Positions 15,480 to 24,652 of a stretch of 64,000 nucleotides of DNA are shown here, piece by piece; the first letter of the stretch is position 1, and every line of letters starts with the position of its first letter. The notes under the pieces are model-generated. The model saw only the letters and a program-made list of their open reading frames with translations, was not told the DNA's origin and did not search any database. Source of the DNA: Rhodoglobus vestalii (lineage in GTDB: Bacteria > Actinomycetota > Actinomycetes > Actinomycetales > Microbacteriaceae); the NCBI RefSeq assembly GCF_006788895.1, contig NZ_VFRA01000001.1, positions 1,488,001 to 1,552,000 of the forward strand, written 5' to 3'. Made by a program: the position numbers and the translations under genes.

Positions 15480-16028
15480 TTACTCCCAGGTGCTGGGGGC
15501 GTCGACGCGACTGACGGGTAGCGCGACGTGGCTGGCCCACTCCTGAACCCAATCGGGCATGGCGGGTTGCGGGGCATCCCATCCGATGGTGTCGAGCAGT
15601 TCGGCAACGCTCACGGTGCCGCCCGAACGTTTGAGGAAGCGTGCACGGGTCATGGCCTGGGCGCAGATCTGACCATCAACGACGAAACGCTGTTCAACGA
15701 AAACTGCTTTCTCGTCGTAGCCGACAACCCGGGTCTCGAGGTCGAACTTCGTCCACAGGTTGAGTGACTTGCGAAAACTCATGGTCTCGTTGGCCATGAC
15801 CGGGTAGTAGCCCTTCGCCGACAGCTTCTGCCAACCGCCCGAGCGGATCAGCAGATCCATGCGGCCGATATCCATGATGGAGAAGTACACACCATTGTTC
15901 AGGTGCCGCAGCACATCAATGTCAGTGGGCAGCACCCGAAACGAGACGGTTCCGACATCGGTGACGCCCAACGCCGATCGGCGCGGGCTGAGGAGACGAT
16001 GAAAGATGGTGCGGAAGATCAGGTTCAC
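15480..16028 (-). CDS. Hotdog-fold acyl-CoA thioesterase-like protein
   Basis: 182 residues. The segment VLPTDIDVLRHLNNGVYFSIMDIGR is the classic 4HBT-type Asp-x-x-x-His-x-N-N-x-x-Y pattern of hotdog thioesterases, and FRKSLNLWTKFDLETRVVGYDEKAVFVEQ is the paired strand region. The N-terminal NLIFRTIFHRLLSPRR is basic and could tether it to the membrane, similar to the THEM6-like group. It would hydrolyse acyl-CoA; substrate unknown. It lies 67 bp downstream of the EEP-family gene on the same strand. Confidence 0.85.
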   Translation of the reverse strand: MNLIFRTIFHRLLSPRRSALGVTDVGTVSFRVLPTDIDVLRHLNNGVYFSIMDIGRMDLLIRSGGWQKLSAKGYYPVMANETMSFRKSLNLWTKFDLETRVVGYDEKAVFVEQRFVVDGQICAQAMTRARFLKRSGGTVSVAELLDTIGWDAPQPAMPDWVQEWASHVALPVSRVDAPSTWE

Positions 16029-16095
16029 TCGCCCAGATTAGGTGAATCGTGCGCGGGCCGTGCAATCGCTTGTGGGGAACCTCTAGTGCCCTGCC

Positions 16096-17004
16096 CTACT
16101 TGTCTCCGCCGAAACGAATCACGGCCTGCACGGGCACGTGGTCTGACGGCCACCCGCCCTGATACCGCGTGACGTTGATGCCTGCCGTGAGTGTGGCAAC
16201 GGTGGGCGTTACGAGGACCCAGTCGATGCGTTTTCGATCAAGCCGTGGCGGGCCATAGTTCGGATACGTGCCCCACCCTCGCGTGAGTCGTTCCTCGGTC
16301 GTGTTCCACGTGTCGCACAGCAACCCTTGCCCGATGAGCTGGTTGTAGGGGTTGGTGTCGGCATCCGTGTTGAAATCTCCGGTCATGATTGTGGGATGTG
16401 GCGACGCCTCCACCATGTTTCTCAACGCATCGGCGGAGCGCAGCCGCGATTTGCGCGATCGGTGGTCGAGGTGGGTGTTGATGGCCTGGAACTGCACACT
16501 GGTGGCGAGATCGAGAAAGACCGCTTCTACCGCAATGCGGGGTGTGCGGTTGCCCCATGAGCTGGAGCCGGGCACAGTCGGGGTGTCTGAGAGTGCGGTC
16601 TGCCGCCACTCGACCACCTGAAGGCGCCGGGAATCGTAAAAGATGGGGCAGCCTTCACCGCCGGTGTTCTTTTCGCGGCCGTACCCGATCGAGTGGTAGC
16701 GGTCGCCAAGCGCACCCCGCAGAAAATGTACTTGCCTGAAAAGCGCTTCCTGCACTCCGATTAGCGCTGGTTGTTCGGCGGCGAGAAGGCGTTTCATCAG
16801 CGGCTTGCGGTGTGCCCACAGGTCGGGACTATTCGGCATCAGGTGAGGCACGCGACGACGGATGTTGTAGGTCATCACATGCAGGCCGGGAGCGTCAACC
16901 GGGCCGATTAGCGCACTGCCGTGTGGCGGGAATGCCAGTCGTGGTTCGCGCTCGGGAGCCAGCGTGGAGAACCGCCTCGCGCGTGAAGTTTCGCTGCCGG
17001 TCAT
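16096..17004 (-). CDS. Endonuclease/exonuclease/phosphatase-family hydrolase
   Basis: 302 residues. EEP-family signatures are present: MTYNIRRR (metal-binding Asn), IGVQEALF (metal-binding Glu), FQAINTHLDHRSRKSR (catalytic His/Asp region), IMTGDFNTDADTNPY (GDFN metal/catalytic) and the final WPSDHVPVQAVI (SDH). No signal peptide is seen, so it is probably cytoplasmic. The family includes DNA repair nucleases and phosphodiesterases; proteins of this length with a GDFN-SDH pattern are usually annotated only as EEP domain proteins. Confidence 0.9.
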   Translation of the reverse strand: MTGSETSRARRFSTLAPEREPRLAFPPHGSALIGPVDAPGLHVMTYNIRRRVPHLMPNSPDLWAHRKPLMKRLLAAEQPALIGVQEALFRQVHFLRGALGDRYHSIGYGREKNTGGEGCPIFYDSRRLQVVEWRQTALSDTPTVPGSSSWGNRTPRIAVEAVFLDLATSVQFQAINTHLDHRSRKSRLRSADALRNMVEASPHPTIMTGDFNTDADTNPYNQLIGQGLLCDTWNTTEERLTRGWGTYPNYGPPRLDRKRIDWVLVTPTVATLTAGINVTRYQGGWPSDHVPVQAVIRFGGDK

Positions 17005-17347
17005 CGTTCTAGCCTATGGGGCGGTGCGGGGTTCCACTGAACACGCTGCATTGGTGCCGGCCAGCCCACGAGAGACCATTGGCGGCCCCTAGCCGTCGGG
17101 TCGATGCCCGTGACGCCCCCGACATTGGGGAGAGCGCACCGCTGACGAGGGGAGTTATTCGCGATACCGTGACCTATCCGCACGTCTCTGGTTGCGGTAC
17201 ACACTGTGAGGTGCGGCATGACTCAGACCGGCAGAACGATTACCAAGCCGACGCTCTCCGTAGACATGGATAAGATCTTCGGTCGTCAGGGCCAGCAACG
17301 ATCCCAGCCAACCGGATGTCTCCGGCTGACCATATTCTGATTCTGAC
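17005..17347. other. 343-bp gap without a supported gene
   Basis: No protein-like frame or RNA gene is recognised. A possible -10 (TATTCT, 17333-17338) lies 9 bp before the ATG of the nuclease-helicase gene and there is no ribosome binding site, which fits a leaderless message, a common arrangement in actinobacteria. Its -35 could not be assigned. Confidence 0.4.
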
Positions 17348-20300
17348 ATGTACCTTCTCCCCAACACCGACTCCAACTCCGGCACCACGACCGCCACCAA
17401 CGCAGCTCTCGTCACGAGCGCCAGCGACCTCACCCAAGCGTCGAATTGCGAGTTCGGCTTTCTGCGCGTGCTCGATAAACGGCTCGGGTGGTCGACTGAT
17501 CCGCTGCCCGACGACGACGCGATGCTCAAACGGGCCGCAACGTTAGGCAATGTGCACGAGGAACGCCTGCGTGACCGCTATCGCGCAGAGTTCGGCGACG
17601 CGATGGTGGAGTTCGATAAGCCACCCGGGCGCAATGCCGCCATTCTGCGCGACTATACCGCCCGCACGCGCGGCGCGCTCCTGAACGGTGCCCCGGTGGT
17701 ATTTCAGGGCGTGTTCTTCGACGAATCCGACCCCGAGTTGCCGTTTATCGGCTATGCCGACTTTCTTGTTCGCCAGCCGGATGGTGGCTATCGCGTCGTT
17801 GACTCGAAGCTCTCCCGTCAGGTGCGCGTCACCGCGCTTCTCCAGCTGGCGGCCTATCACGAGCAACTTCAGAAGCTTGGCGTGCCGGTCGATGGCACCG
17901 TGGAGCTGATCCTTGGCAACGATAGGTCGGAGACCGCCAAGGTTGCCGACATCGCCCCCGTCTTCCGTCGGCGTCGGGCGCGCATGCACGCGATCATTGC
18001 CGAGCACCGCGCTGGAGGCGTTCCGGTTGAGTGGCATGACGACCGGTATGCGCGGGATGGGCGCTGCAAGTTCTGCAAGGAACCCGCGCAGGCCGCCGAT
18101 GACCTCTTTACGGTGGCGGGGCTGCGCGCAGGCCAGCGGACAAAGTTTATGGCTGCCGGCATCCGCACTCTCAGCGATCTTGCCGAAACGTCGGAACGGC
18201 CCGAGAGCCTGAGCATTCCGAAGACCAGCTTCGCAAAACTGCACCTTCAGGCAAAACTGCAACACTCCGTTGATCCCACTGATGAGCACGCAATGCCTCC
18301 CGTTGTTGTGACGAACCCGCTGCCGGTCGCAAGCCTGCCCCAACCCAATGCAGGCGATCTCTTCTTCGACTTCGAGGGCGACCCGATGTATTCGGAGCCC
18401 GGTGTGGGCGGGGTGCCCATTTGGGGCCTCGACTACCTGTTCGGTTGGGTCGACGCCGAGGGCGAATTCGATTGCCTGTGGGCTCACTCGCACGCCGAGG
18501 AACGAACCACCCTGCGGTCATTTCTCGACTTTGTGACGAAGCGCCGGCAGCAGCATCCGGGCCTCCACATTTATCACTACGCCAGCTATGAGAAAACTCA
18601 TCTGCTGAGCATCGCCGCCCGCCACGGTGAGGGTGAGGATGTTGTCGACCAGTTGTTGCGCGATGGGGTGCTCGTCGACCTATACCCGGTGGTCATGGGG
18701 GCGCTGCGAATCGGTACGCCGTCGTATTCCATCAAGAAACTTGAACCGCTCTATATGGGCGACGATGTGCGCGCCGGTGTGACGAATGCCGCCGATTCCA
18801 TTGACGAGTATGTTGACTCCTGCACCGAAGCGGAGAACGGCAATATTGGGCGGGCGACCGAGATTCGGGATGCGATTGCGAGCTATAACGAGTACGACTG
18901 CGTCTCAACGCTGAAGCTGCGCGATTGGTTGCGCGCGCTGCCCGAGGTGCAGGGTGTGAAAGTGGATCCTGCCGAAACGGAGCTCGACGTTAGGCCCTTC
19001 GAGCCGAGCGAGCTGGACGTTGAACTGCAAGCTCTCGGCACCAGTGCAGCGGAGCGCGGCGATGACACCGCTGCCAGCGCCTATCTGATGGCAGCAGCCG
19101 CGATCGACTATCACCGGCGCGAGGTGAAGAGTTTCTGGTGGGAACACTTCGACCGCCTCGAGCAACCCTCCGAACTGTGGGAAGACACTCGCGGTGTCTT
19201 CATTATTGAGGGTGCGTCTCTTGCTCGCGATTGGCATAAAGAAGGTAGGCAGCGCACTGAACGCCGCCACCTTCACCTTCACGGTCAGTGGGCTCCGGGC
19301 AGCAGCGCAGCTCGCCCGGGCGGCGACGTGTTCCTTTTTTATGGCGACCCGCTCCCCTATTCCCCTCCCGGCCATCGCCCCGGAGCGCGCCTCGCCCGCC
19401 CGGTGCGGTTTTCCGACCCGGCCGAGGACGAGTGGGGCATCTTTGTCGTCGAATCTCGGCCCGACGACGTTGCCGCGTGGGAGGAAATGCCCACCCACAT
19501 CACGCCGGGACCACCCCCGCGAGCAGACAGCATTGTGGCGGCGATTGAGACGTGGGGTGCCACCGTTGTTGATGCCGCGCCGGAGTGGCCTGACGATGCG
19601 ATGTCCGATCTCCTGCTGCGCAAAGCTCCCGCTGAATCGAGTGCGCTCGAATCGATGGCGGGGCCGGACGATGGTGTGCGTGCCGTGATCGCATCACTGC
19701 TTGGGATGGAGAGCGGCTATCTCGGAGTGCAGGGCCCGCCCGGTACGGGCAAAACCTATCTTGCCGCCCACGTCATCCGGGAACTGATCGAGAAGCACCA
19801 CTGGAAAATTGGTGTGACCGCACAGTCGCACAAGGTTGTCGAGAACGTTCTCGATGCGGTGGTGCTCGACGCCGACGTGAATCCTGAGCTTGTGGCAAAG
19901 GCGGTGCCGGGCGAGTTCGGTCCCGGCTATTACACTGAGGGGCCGTTTAGTGAGCTGCCCAAGGATGGGCACCGCGCCTACGCGAGCGAGCACGCATCAT
20001 CGGGGTATGTGATCGGCGGCACGGCCTGGGATATGACAAATCGAAAGCGTGTGCAGCAGGGGCAGCTCGATCTTCTCGTTATTGATGAGGCTGGCCAGTT
20101 TTCTCTCGCCAACACGATCGGTGTTGCGGCGAGCGCCCGCCGCATTCTGCTGCTCGGCGACCCGCAACAGCTCCCCCAGGTGAGCCAAGGCATTCATCCG
20201 GCACCGGTCGATGGCTCGGCGCTCGGCCACGTGATTGGTGGTCTTGCGGTGCTTCCGGATGCTTACGGTTACTTTCTGGAGGAGAGTCGCCGCATGGATG

Positions 20301-20893
20301 AGGCCGTTACCACACCCGTCTCCCGTCTCTCCTATGACGGGCTGCTGCGCTCGCACACCTCAACTCAGGGGCGGATGCTGGCCGGTGTTGCCCCGGGGCT
20401 GCATCCGGTGCCGACCGCTCACGTCGACAACTCCACCTTCTCGGCAGAGGAAGCCGACCGGGTCGTTGAGCTGGTTCGCGAGCACCTCGGTGCGCTCTGG
20501 ACTCCGGAGCCGGGCCAAGCCGCAAAGCCTTTGGAGGAGGACGGCATCATCGTGGTCACTCCCTACAACGCGCAGGTCGAGCTGATCCGGGGCCGATTGG
20601 ATGCCGCGGGCCTATCGAAGGTCGTCGTCGGCACGGTCGACAAGTTTCAGGGTCGCGAAGCGGTAATCTCGATCGTGAGCCTCGCAGCGTCCAGCGCCGA
20701 CGATGTGCCGCGCGGTCTCGACTTTCTGCTCTCCCGCAATCGCCTCAACGTCTCAATCTCGCGGGCGAAGTGGGCCGCGTACCTGCTCTACTCGCCCGCG
20801 TTACTCGACTCGCTGCCGCAGACCGCGGAAGGGGTGGCGACGCTGAGTCGGTTCATCGGTTTGACCGAGGGTGCCTCTGGCAACGTGTTGTGA
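17348..20893 (+). CDS. TM0106-type RecB-like nuclease fused to SF1 helicase
   Basis: 1181 residues in three blocks. (1) Residues ~30-220: RecB-like PD-(D/E)XK nuclease with GYADFLV and VVDSKLS (Asp152, Lys154). (2) ~335-530: RNase H-like domain of the YprB/TM0106 type, starting FFDFEGDPMY and ending YNEYDCVSTLKL; the acidic residues Asp341, Glu343 and the later NEYD are in place. (3) ~780-1170: Upf1/DNA2-like SF1 helicase with Walker A GPPGTGKT, Walker B VIDEAGQ, and motifs VVTPYNAQ and VGTVDKFQGRE. The protein would unwind and cut nucleic acid; its physiological role is not established, but relatives appear in repair and defence neighbourhoods. It borders the defence region that starts here. 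Confidence 0.92.
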   Translation: MYLLPNTDSNSGTTTATNAALVTSASDLTQASNCEFGFLRVLDKRLGWSTDPLPDDDAMLKRAATLGNVHEERLRDRYRAEFGDAMVEFDKPPGRNAAILRDYTARTRGALLNGAPVVFQGVFFDESDPELPFIGYADFLVRQPDGGYRVVDSKLSRQVRVTALLQLAAYHEQLQKLGVPVDGTVELILGNDRSETAKVADIAPVFRRRRARMHAIIAEHRAGGVPVEWHDDRYARDGRCKFCKEPAQAADDLFTVAGLRAGQRTKFMAAGIRTLSDLAETSERPESLSIPKTSFAKLHLQAKLQHSVDPTDEHAMPPVVVTNPLPVASLPQPNAGDLFFDFEGDPMYSEPGVGGVPIWGLDYLFGWVDAEGEFDCLWAHSHAEERTTLRSFLDFVTKRRQQHPGLHIYHYASYEKTHLLSIAARHGEGEDVVDQLLRDGVLVDLYPVVMGALRIGTPSYSIKKLEPLYMGDDVRAGVTNAADSIDEYVDSCTEAENGNIGRATEIRDAIASYNEYDCVSTLKLRDWLRALPEVQGVKVDPAETELDVRPFEPSELDVELQALGTSAAERGDDTAASAYLMAAAAIDYHRREVKSFWWEHFDRLEQPSELWEDTRGVFIIEGASLARDWHKEGRQRTERRHLHLHGQWAPGSSAARPGGDVFLFYGDPLPYSPPGHRPGARLARPVRFSDPAEDEWGIFVVESRPDDVAAWEEMPTHITPGPPPRADSIVAAIETWGATVVDAAPEWPDDAMSDLLLRKAPAESSALESMAGPDDGVRAVIASLLGMESGYLGVQGPPGTGKTYLAAHVIRELIEKHHWKIGVTAQSHKVVENVLDAVVLDADVNPELVAKAVPGEFGPGYYTEGPFSELPKDGHRAYASEHASSGYVIGGTAWDMTNRKRVQQGQLDLLVIDEAGQFSLANTIGVAASARRILLLGDPQQLPQVSQGIHPAPVDGSALGHVIGGLAVLPDAYGYFLEESRRMDEAVTTPVSRLSYDGLLRSHTSTQGRMLAGVAPGLHPVPTAHVDNSTFSAEEADRVVELVREHLGALWTPEPGQAAKPLEEDGIIVVTPYNAQVELIRGRLDAAGLSKVVVGTVDKFQGREAVISIVSLAASSADDVPRGLDFLLSRNRLNVSISRAKWAAYLLYSPALLDSLPQTAEGVATLSRFIGLTEGASGNVL

Positions 20894-21042
20894 GGCCTAC
20901 GCTTACTCGATGCTGAAGGGGCGCGAGCCAGCCCAGCCGCCCTGCAAGTCGACTGATAGCTGACGGACGTCGGCCGCTCACGGTGCAAGTGCTGCGGTTC
21001 CACGATCGAGAATCCCACCTTCTGTCGGGGACTCCATGCTAC

Positions 21043-23838
21043 TTAGCTCTCTCGGCCTGTAAGCCAAACGAGATCGTTATACGTGGCTTCTTTCGAGTGG
21101 TCATGCCCGCACTCGAACTTGTTCTCCCGGATATCTGCGGCAACTGCTTCGACCTTGGCCCTGATGCCAGCCAGAAGCATGTCGTTTACTGGTTCGTTGA
21201 GCCCGTCACCCTTCGAGTCGAGATTCAGCACTTGAATGCGGTCTGCCGATTCTCCCGTGAGTTCGCGGTAACCCAGCGCGTATACGCTTAGTTGATCCCT
21301 CGTCACTCCGGTTGCCTGCGACTCCTCCGTCGACTTGAAGTCGACAATCGAGGTCTCATTTGTTTCCAGCCGCTTTACAAGATCGATGCGGCCGTTGACG
21401 GTGACACCCGGGGCGACGACGACCTCGATCTGCTTCTCCGAGTGAATTGTGCGGGTTAGGTCCTCACCGTGCTCGACAAAATATCGCCTAATCGCAGATT
21501 TGGCGGCCTTCTTCAACTGCTCACGGAGCGCCGGGTAGGCGTAAGGCGTGTGAAGGTGGCGATTCACTAGATCGGCAGACTCTTCGGGTTGAGGCACATC
21601 GCCTGTGAGAGCGCGCTTATGCATCTCTGCCAACGCATCGTGTAGCCCTTTGCCGTATCCGAGAGCTTCGTGGATCGGTGGATTGAAGCCATACATGAAT
21701 CGCAGTTTGAACTGATAGGGGCACTCAATCAGGTACTTTAGTTCCGAAAACGAGATCGAGATAGCCGGTGTCTCCACCTTTGGCGTCGCAGCCAGACGTA
21801 CGGTGTCAGGCAGTCCTTCGTCGGTCGTGGAGACCCAGTCTGATTTGGTCGCATGCAGGTAGAAGGCTGACGGCTTCTTTGCCTGGTTGCTCTCTCCGGG
21901 CGCGAACGTCATAGATAGATACTTCTGGGCACGTGTGGTCGCGACGTAGAAGAGTCGTGTCTCATCAGCAAGCCCCCCGCGGTAACGGGTGCCGTTTGGC
22001 ACAGCCTCCTGCGGAATGACGTGAAACACATTGAGTCCACCGCTCACCCTGCTGGGGAAGCGATTCCGGCGAAGGCAAGGAATGAACACCGCCGGCCATT
22101 GCATTCCTTTGGAACGGTGCACCGTGGTGAGAGTGACCGCATCAGGGGTCGCATACCCAGAGTCTTCGTCGGACTCTTCGTAATAAGAAGGGGCTTGATG
22201 CGTGAGAAAACCGACGAAAGATTTGTATTTTGATTCCGGATTAGACGCGAAGTAAATCGTCTCAAAGTCAGAAATTACTCGAGAAAACTTGCCTAGCTGG
22301 TACATAACCAGCTCAGCTCTTGACGGTGTACCGGGAATTGTGTCTTCGCGAATGTCGAGAGCCTCGAGCACGCTTAGGTAGAGACGCTGGATGTTATAAG
22401 TGCCCCATCGGTCGTCGTCCCCGAATGCAGCCCCTTGGTCGAGCAACGAGATGGCCCGCGCGAAGTGTTCGGGGCGCGGTAGTAGATCCGCTGCATCAAA
22501 TAATGACCTGAGTTCTTCCCGGCTGATTTCGTCGAGCATGTAACGGAATAGCCCGACAAGAGCGACGATCTCGGGTGCCTCGAACATCCGAGCTAACCCT
22601 TTGATGATGTATGGGATGCCACGCTTGCGCAGTTCCTCAACAACTGGTTCAGCGTCCTTGACGGTTCGGAACAGCACGGCGCAGTCGGACCAGGACAGGC
22701 CTCGCGGCGGGCGAGCGGGCGCATCGACGAAGGGTAATCCCTGAAGCGCCTCGATTCGGTCTGCGATCCAGGTCGCCTCAGCTTGAAGGTCGTCAAACTC
22801 CAGCGCGACCAAGTCACCGCGATCCCACGTTTGGTGGGACGCGTATTCCATTGCCTTCGAAAGTCGCTCTTCTTCGGGCAGCAGCTCGGCGACGCTCCGG
22901 CCGAGGCGGACGATGCCTTCCGAAGAACGGAAATTATCAGCGAGTTGGATTGTGCGCACGTTCTCATAGCGCTCAGCGAAGGACAAGATGTTGGAGACTT
23001 CGCTGCCGCGCCATTGGTATATTGTCTGGTCGTCATCACCGACGACGCAGAGGTTCGCACCGAACCGGGTGAGGGCAGCGATGAGTTTTTCCTGCAGCGG
23101 ATTGACGTCCTGGTACTCATCGACGACGACGTACTTGATGTCATCCTGGGCGTACCGGAGAAGTTCTCGTTCTGTGCTCTCGAGCTCAGGGGCGTCGGGT
23201 TCAGACTCGAGGTAAGCAACCGCACCGGCGATCATCGAGGTGAAGTCAAAGTACTTTTGCTGGGCGAGCAGCGTTAGATAAGACTTCAGACTCGCGTCCA
23301 CCTCATCGGGGATCAGGTCCCACTTGATCTCATCCTCCTGAAGGATAGAAAGTACCTGCATATAAAGTTTCGAGTCTGCGTATCGCCACAATGTGGGTCG
23401 ACTCGGCGCGATCGACGGGCAAGTTGTGAGTCCTGATTTCGAACTCTGCCGATCGATCAGGAGTCGCTGCGTGATCTCGGTGAGCACACCGTATTTGAAA
23501 GCTTCAGGAATGAAAGTTTGGAGCAAGTTAAGGCAATATCCGTGCATCGTACCGATGTACATTTCGGCAAGACCGGGCAAGTCACCATGCTCTGCTTTAA
23601 CGATCGCGTAGATGCGGTCCTTGAGCTCCGCCGCGGCCTTCTCAGTGAAGGTGAAGGCAACGATGTTCGCTGGTCGAATGCCCGGCTGGCTCAGGATGCG
23701 GGAGATTCGCTGCGAGATGACCTGGGTCTTTCCCGAGCCGGCGCAGGCGATCAACTGTAACGGTGCGTCGATTTCCTCGATCGCGGACTGCTGAGCGGGA
23801 GTGTAGGCGGGCATTGTGTCGACGCTAACTATCGCCAC
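21043..23838 (-). CDS. UvrD-like helicase with C-terminal PD-(D/E)XK nuclease
   Basis: 931 residues from GTG 23838; ATG 23814 is the alternative. SF1A helicase motifs: Walker A CAGSGKT (32-38), FTFTEKAAAEL, VVVDEYQDVNP, GDDDQTIYQWRG, LTTVHRSKGMQW, and RLFYVATTRAQ. The last ~230 residues begin ISFSELKYLIECPYQFKL and contain GRIDLVKRL and IVDFKS, the catalytic Asp and Asp-Phe-Lys of an AddB/RecB-like nuclease. The four-cysteine Fe-S set of AddB/AdnA is not seen (only ECPYQ and FECGHD). It overlaps the end of the AbiEii-like gene by 14 bp, so it is probably translated as the third gene of that operon, rather than being a general repair gene. Confidence 0.92.
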   Translation of the reverse strand: MAIVSVDTMPAYTPAQQSAIEEIDAPLQLIACAGSGKTQVISQRISRILSQPGIRPANIVAFTFTEKAAAELKDRIYAIVKAEHGDLPGLAEMYIGTMHGYCLNLLQTFIPEAFKYGVLTEITQRLLIDRQSSKSGLTTCPSIAPSRPTLWRYADSKLYMQVLSILQEDEIKWDLIPDEVDASLKSYLTLLAQQKYFDFTSMIAGAVAYLESEPDAPELESTERELLRYAQDDIKYVVVDEYQDVNPLQEKLIAALTRFGANLCVVGDDDQTIYQWRGSEVSNILSFAERYENVRTIQLADNFRSSEGIVRLGRSVAELLPEEERLSKAMEYASHQTWDRGDLVALEFDDLQAEATWIADRIEALQGLPFVDAPARPPRGLSWSDCAVLFRTVKDAEPVVEELRKRGIPYIIKGLARMFEAPEIVALVGLFRYMLDEISREELRSLFDAADLLPRPEHFARAISLLDQGAAFGDDDRWGTYNIQRLYLSVLEALDIREDTIPGTPSRAELVMYQLGKFSRVISDFETIYFASNPESKYKSFVGFLTHQAPSYYEESDEDSGYATPDAVTLTTVHRSKGMQWPAVFIPCLRRNRFPSRVSGGLNVFHVIPQEAVPNGTRYRGGLADETRLFYVATTRAQKYLSMTFAPGESNQAKKPSAFYLHATKSDWVSTTDEGLPDTVRLAATPKVETPAISISFSELKYLIECPYQFKLRFMYGFNPPIHEALGYGKGLHDALAEMHKRALTGDVPQPEESADLVNRHLHTPYAYPALREQLKKAAKSAIRRYFVEHGEDLTRTIHSEKQIEVVVAPGVTVNGRIDLVKRLETNETSIVDFKSTEESQATGVTRDQLSVYALGYRELTGESADRIQVLNLDSKGDGLNEPVNDMLLAGIRAKVEAVAADIRENKFECGHDHSKEATYNDLVWLTGRES

Positions 23839-24652
23839 TGACGCTACCGAGGGAGTCGAATAGTTTTTGAGCGAGGATGCTGGTGGCGAGCGCGACCTGC
23901 TGGGGGTCCCCGAGACCTTCTTCGGTGGCGCCCGCCATTACGGACCCTTCGGCGTCGCTGGTGGCGAACAAGGCCCCTAACAAGTCGATTGCTTCGATGG
24001 TTACGTCGGCGCTTACTTCTTCGGCCGTGAGACGTCTCATCGATTCGGCAAGTGTGTGGGTTTGGATCGCTACGAGGATTCGATAGATGTCGTGTGCATC
24101 CTTGTTTTCGCTCCGGTCTGGCCGACCGAGCCGCTCGCTAACCTTGTGTAGTTTCGCAACGAGCAGTGCGGCGGGGCCCGCAACTTTCATATCGTAAGAG
24201 CGAGCGTCTGCGCCCGGTTCTACTGCGGCGATGTTCATGATGGAGTTGTCGACGAGCGCTGCTTCAAGCCCCTTGGTGCGTCTCATGGCGTGTCGCGCGT
24301 GAGGCGGCACTTCGACGCCCCGGCTCTTTTTAGTACCCTTCCCGGCGACTGCGGTGGGGACCATGAGATCGACTTCCACGCCGCGAGCAGACTCCCACGA
24401 ACCGATCGCGTCCTTGATCGGTTCAAAGCCGCCTGATCGCATTGCAATTTCGATGAGCGGATCGCTCCCGAGCAAGTCGGGGTTGATTGCGATGTCACCG
24501 TCTGTGGTGTACTCAGCAATCGCGATTTGTGCCTCTTTGGTGTGTAAGTAAACGGCCTGAGCACCAACGAGAATGAGCGCGTCGAGGTGCTCATTCAGCG
24601 CATCGAGAGCGTCGAGCAGGCCCGTTCGTGCATTGACGACTTCTTCATTCAT
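23825..24652 (-). CDS. AbiEii-like nucleotidyltransferase (putative toxin)
   Basis: 275 residues from ATG 24652, whose ATGA overlaps the stop of the upstream gene; earlier in-frame ATGs lie inside that gene. It has the minimal nucleotidyltransferase pattern: LILVGAQAVYLHT, TTDGDI (Asp51, Asp53) and VEVDLMVP (Asp95), then a KLHKVSERLGRPDRSENKDA segment and KDAHDIYRIL, the fourth motif seen in AbiEii-type toxins. AbiE toxins add nucleotides to RNA targets and arrest the cell during phage infection. The assignment rests on motif order and the partner gene; divergence from the best-known AbiEii proteins is considerable. Confidence 0.72.
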   Translation of the reverse strand: MNEEVVNARTGLLDALDALNEHLDALILVGAQAVYLHTKEAQIAIAEYTTDGDIAINPDLLGSDPLIEIAMRSGGFEPIKDAIGSWESARGVEVDLMVPTAVAGKGTKKSRGVEVPPHARHAMRRTKGLEAALVDNSIMNIAAVEPGADARSYDMKVAGPAALLVAKLHKVSERLGRPDRSENKDAHDIYRILVAIQTHTLAESMRRLTAEEVSADVTIEAIDLLGALFATSDAEGSVMAGATEEGLGDPQQVALATSILAQKLFDSLGSVSGDS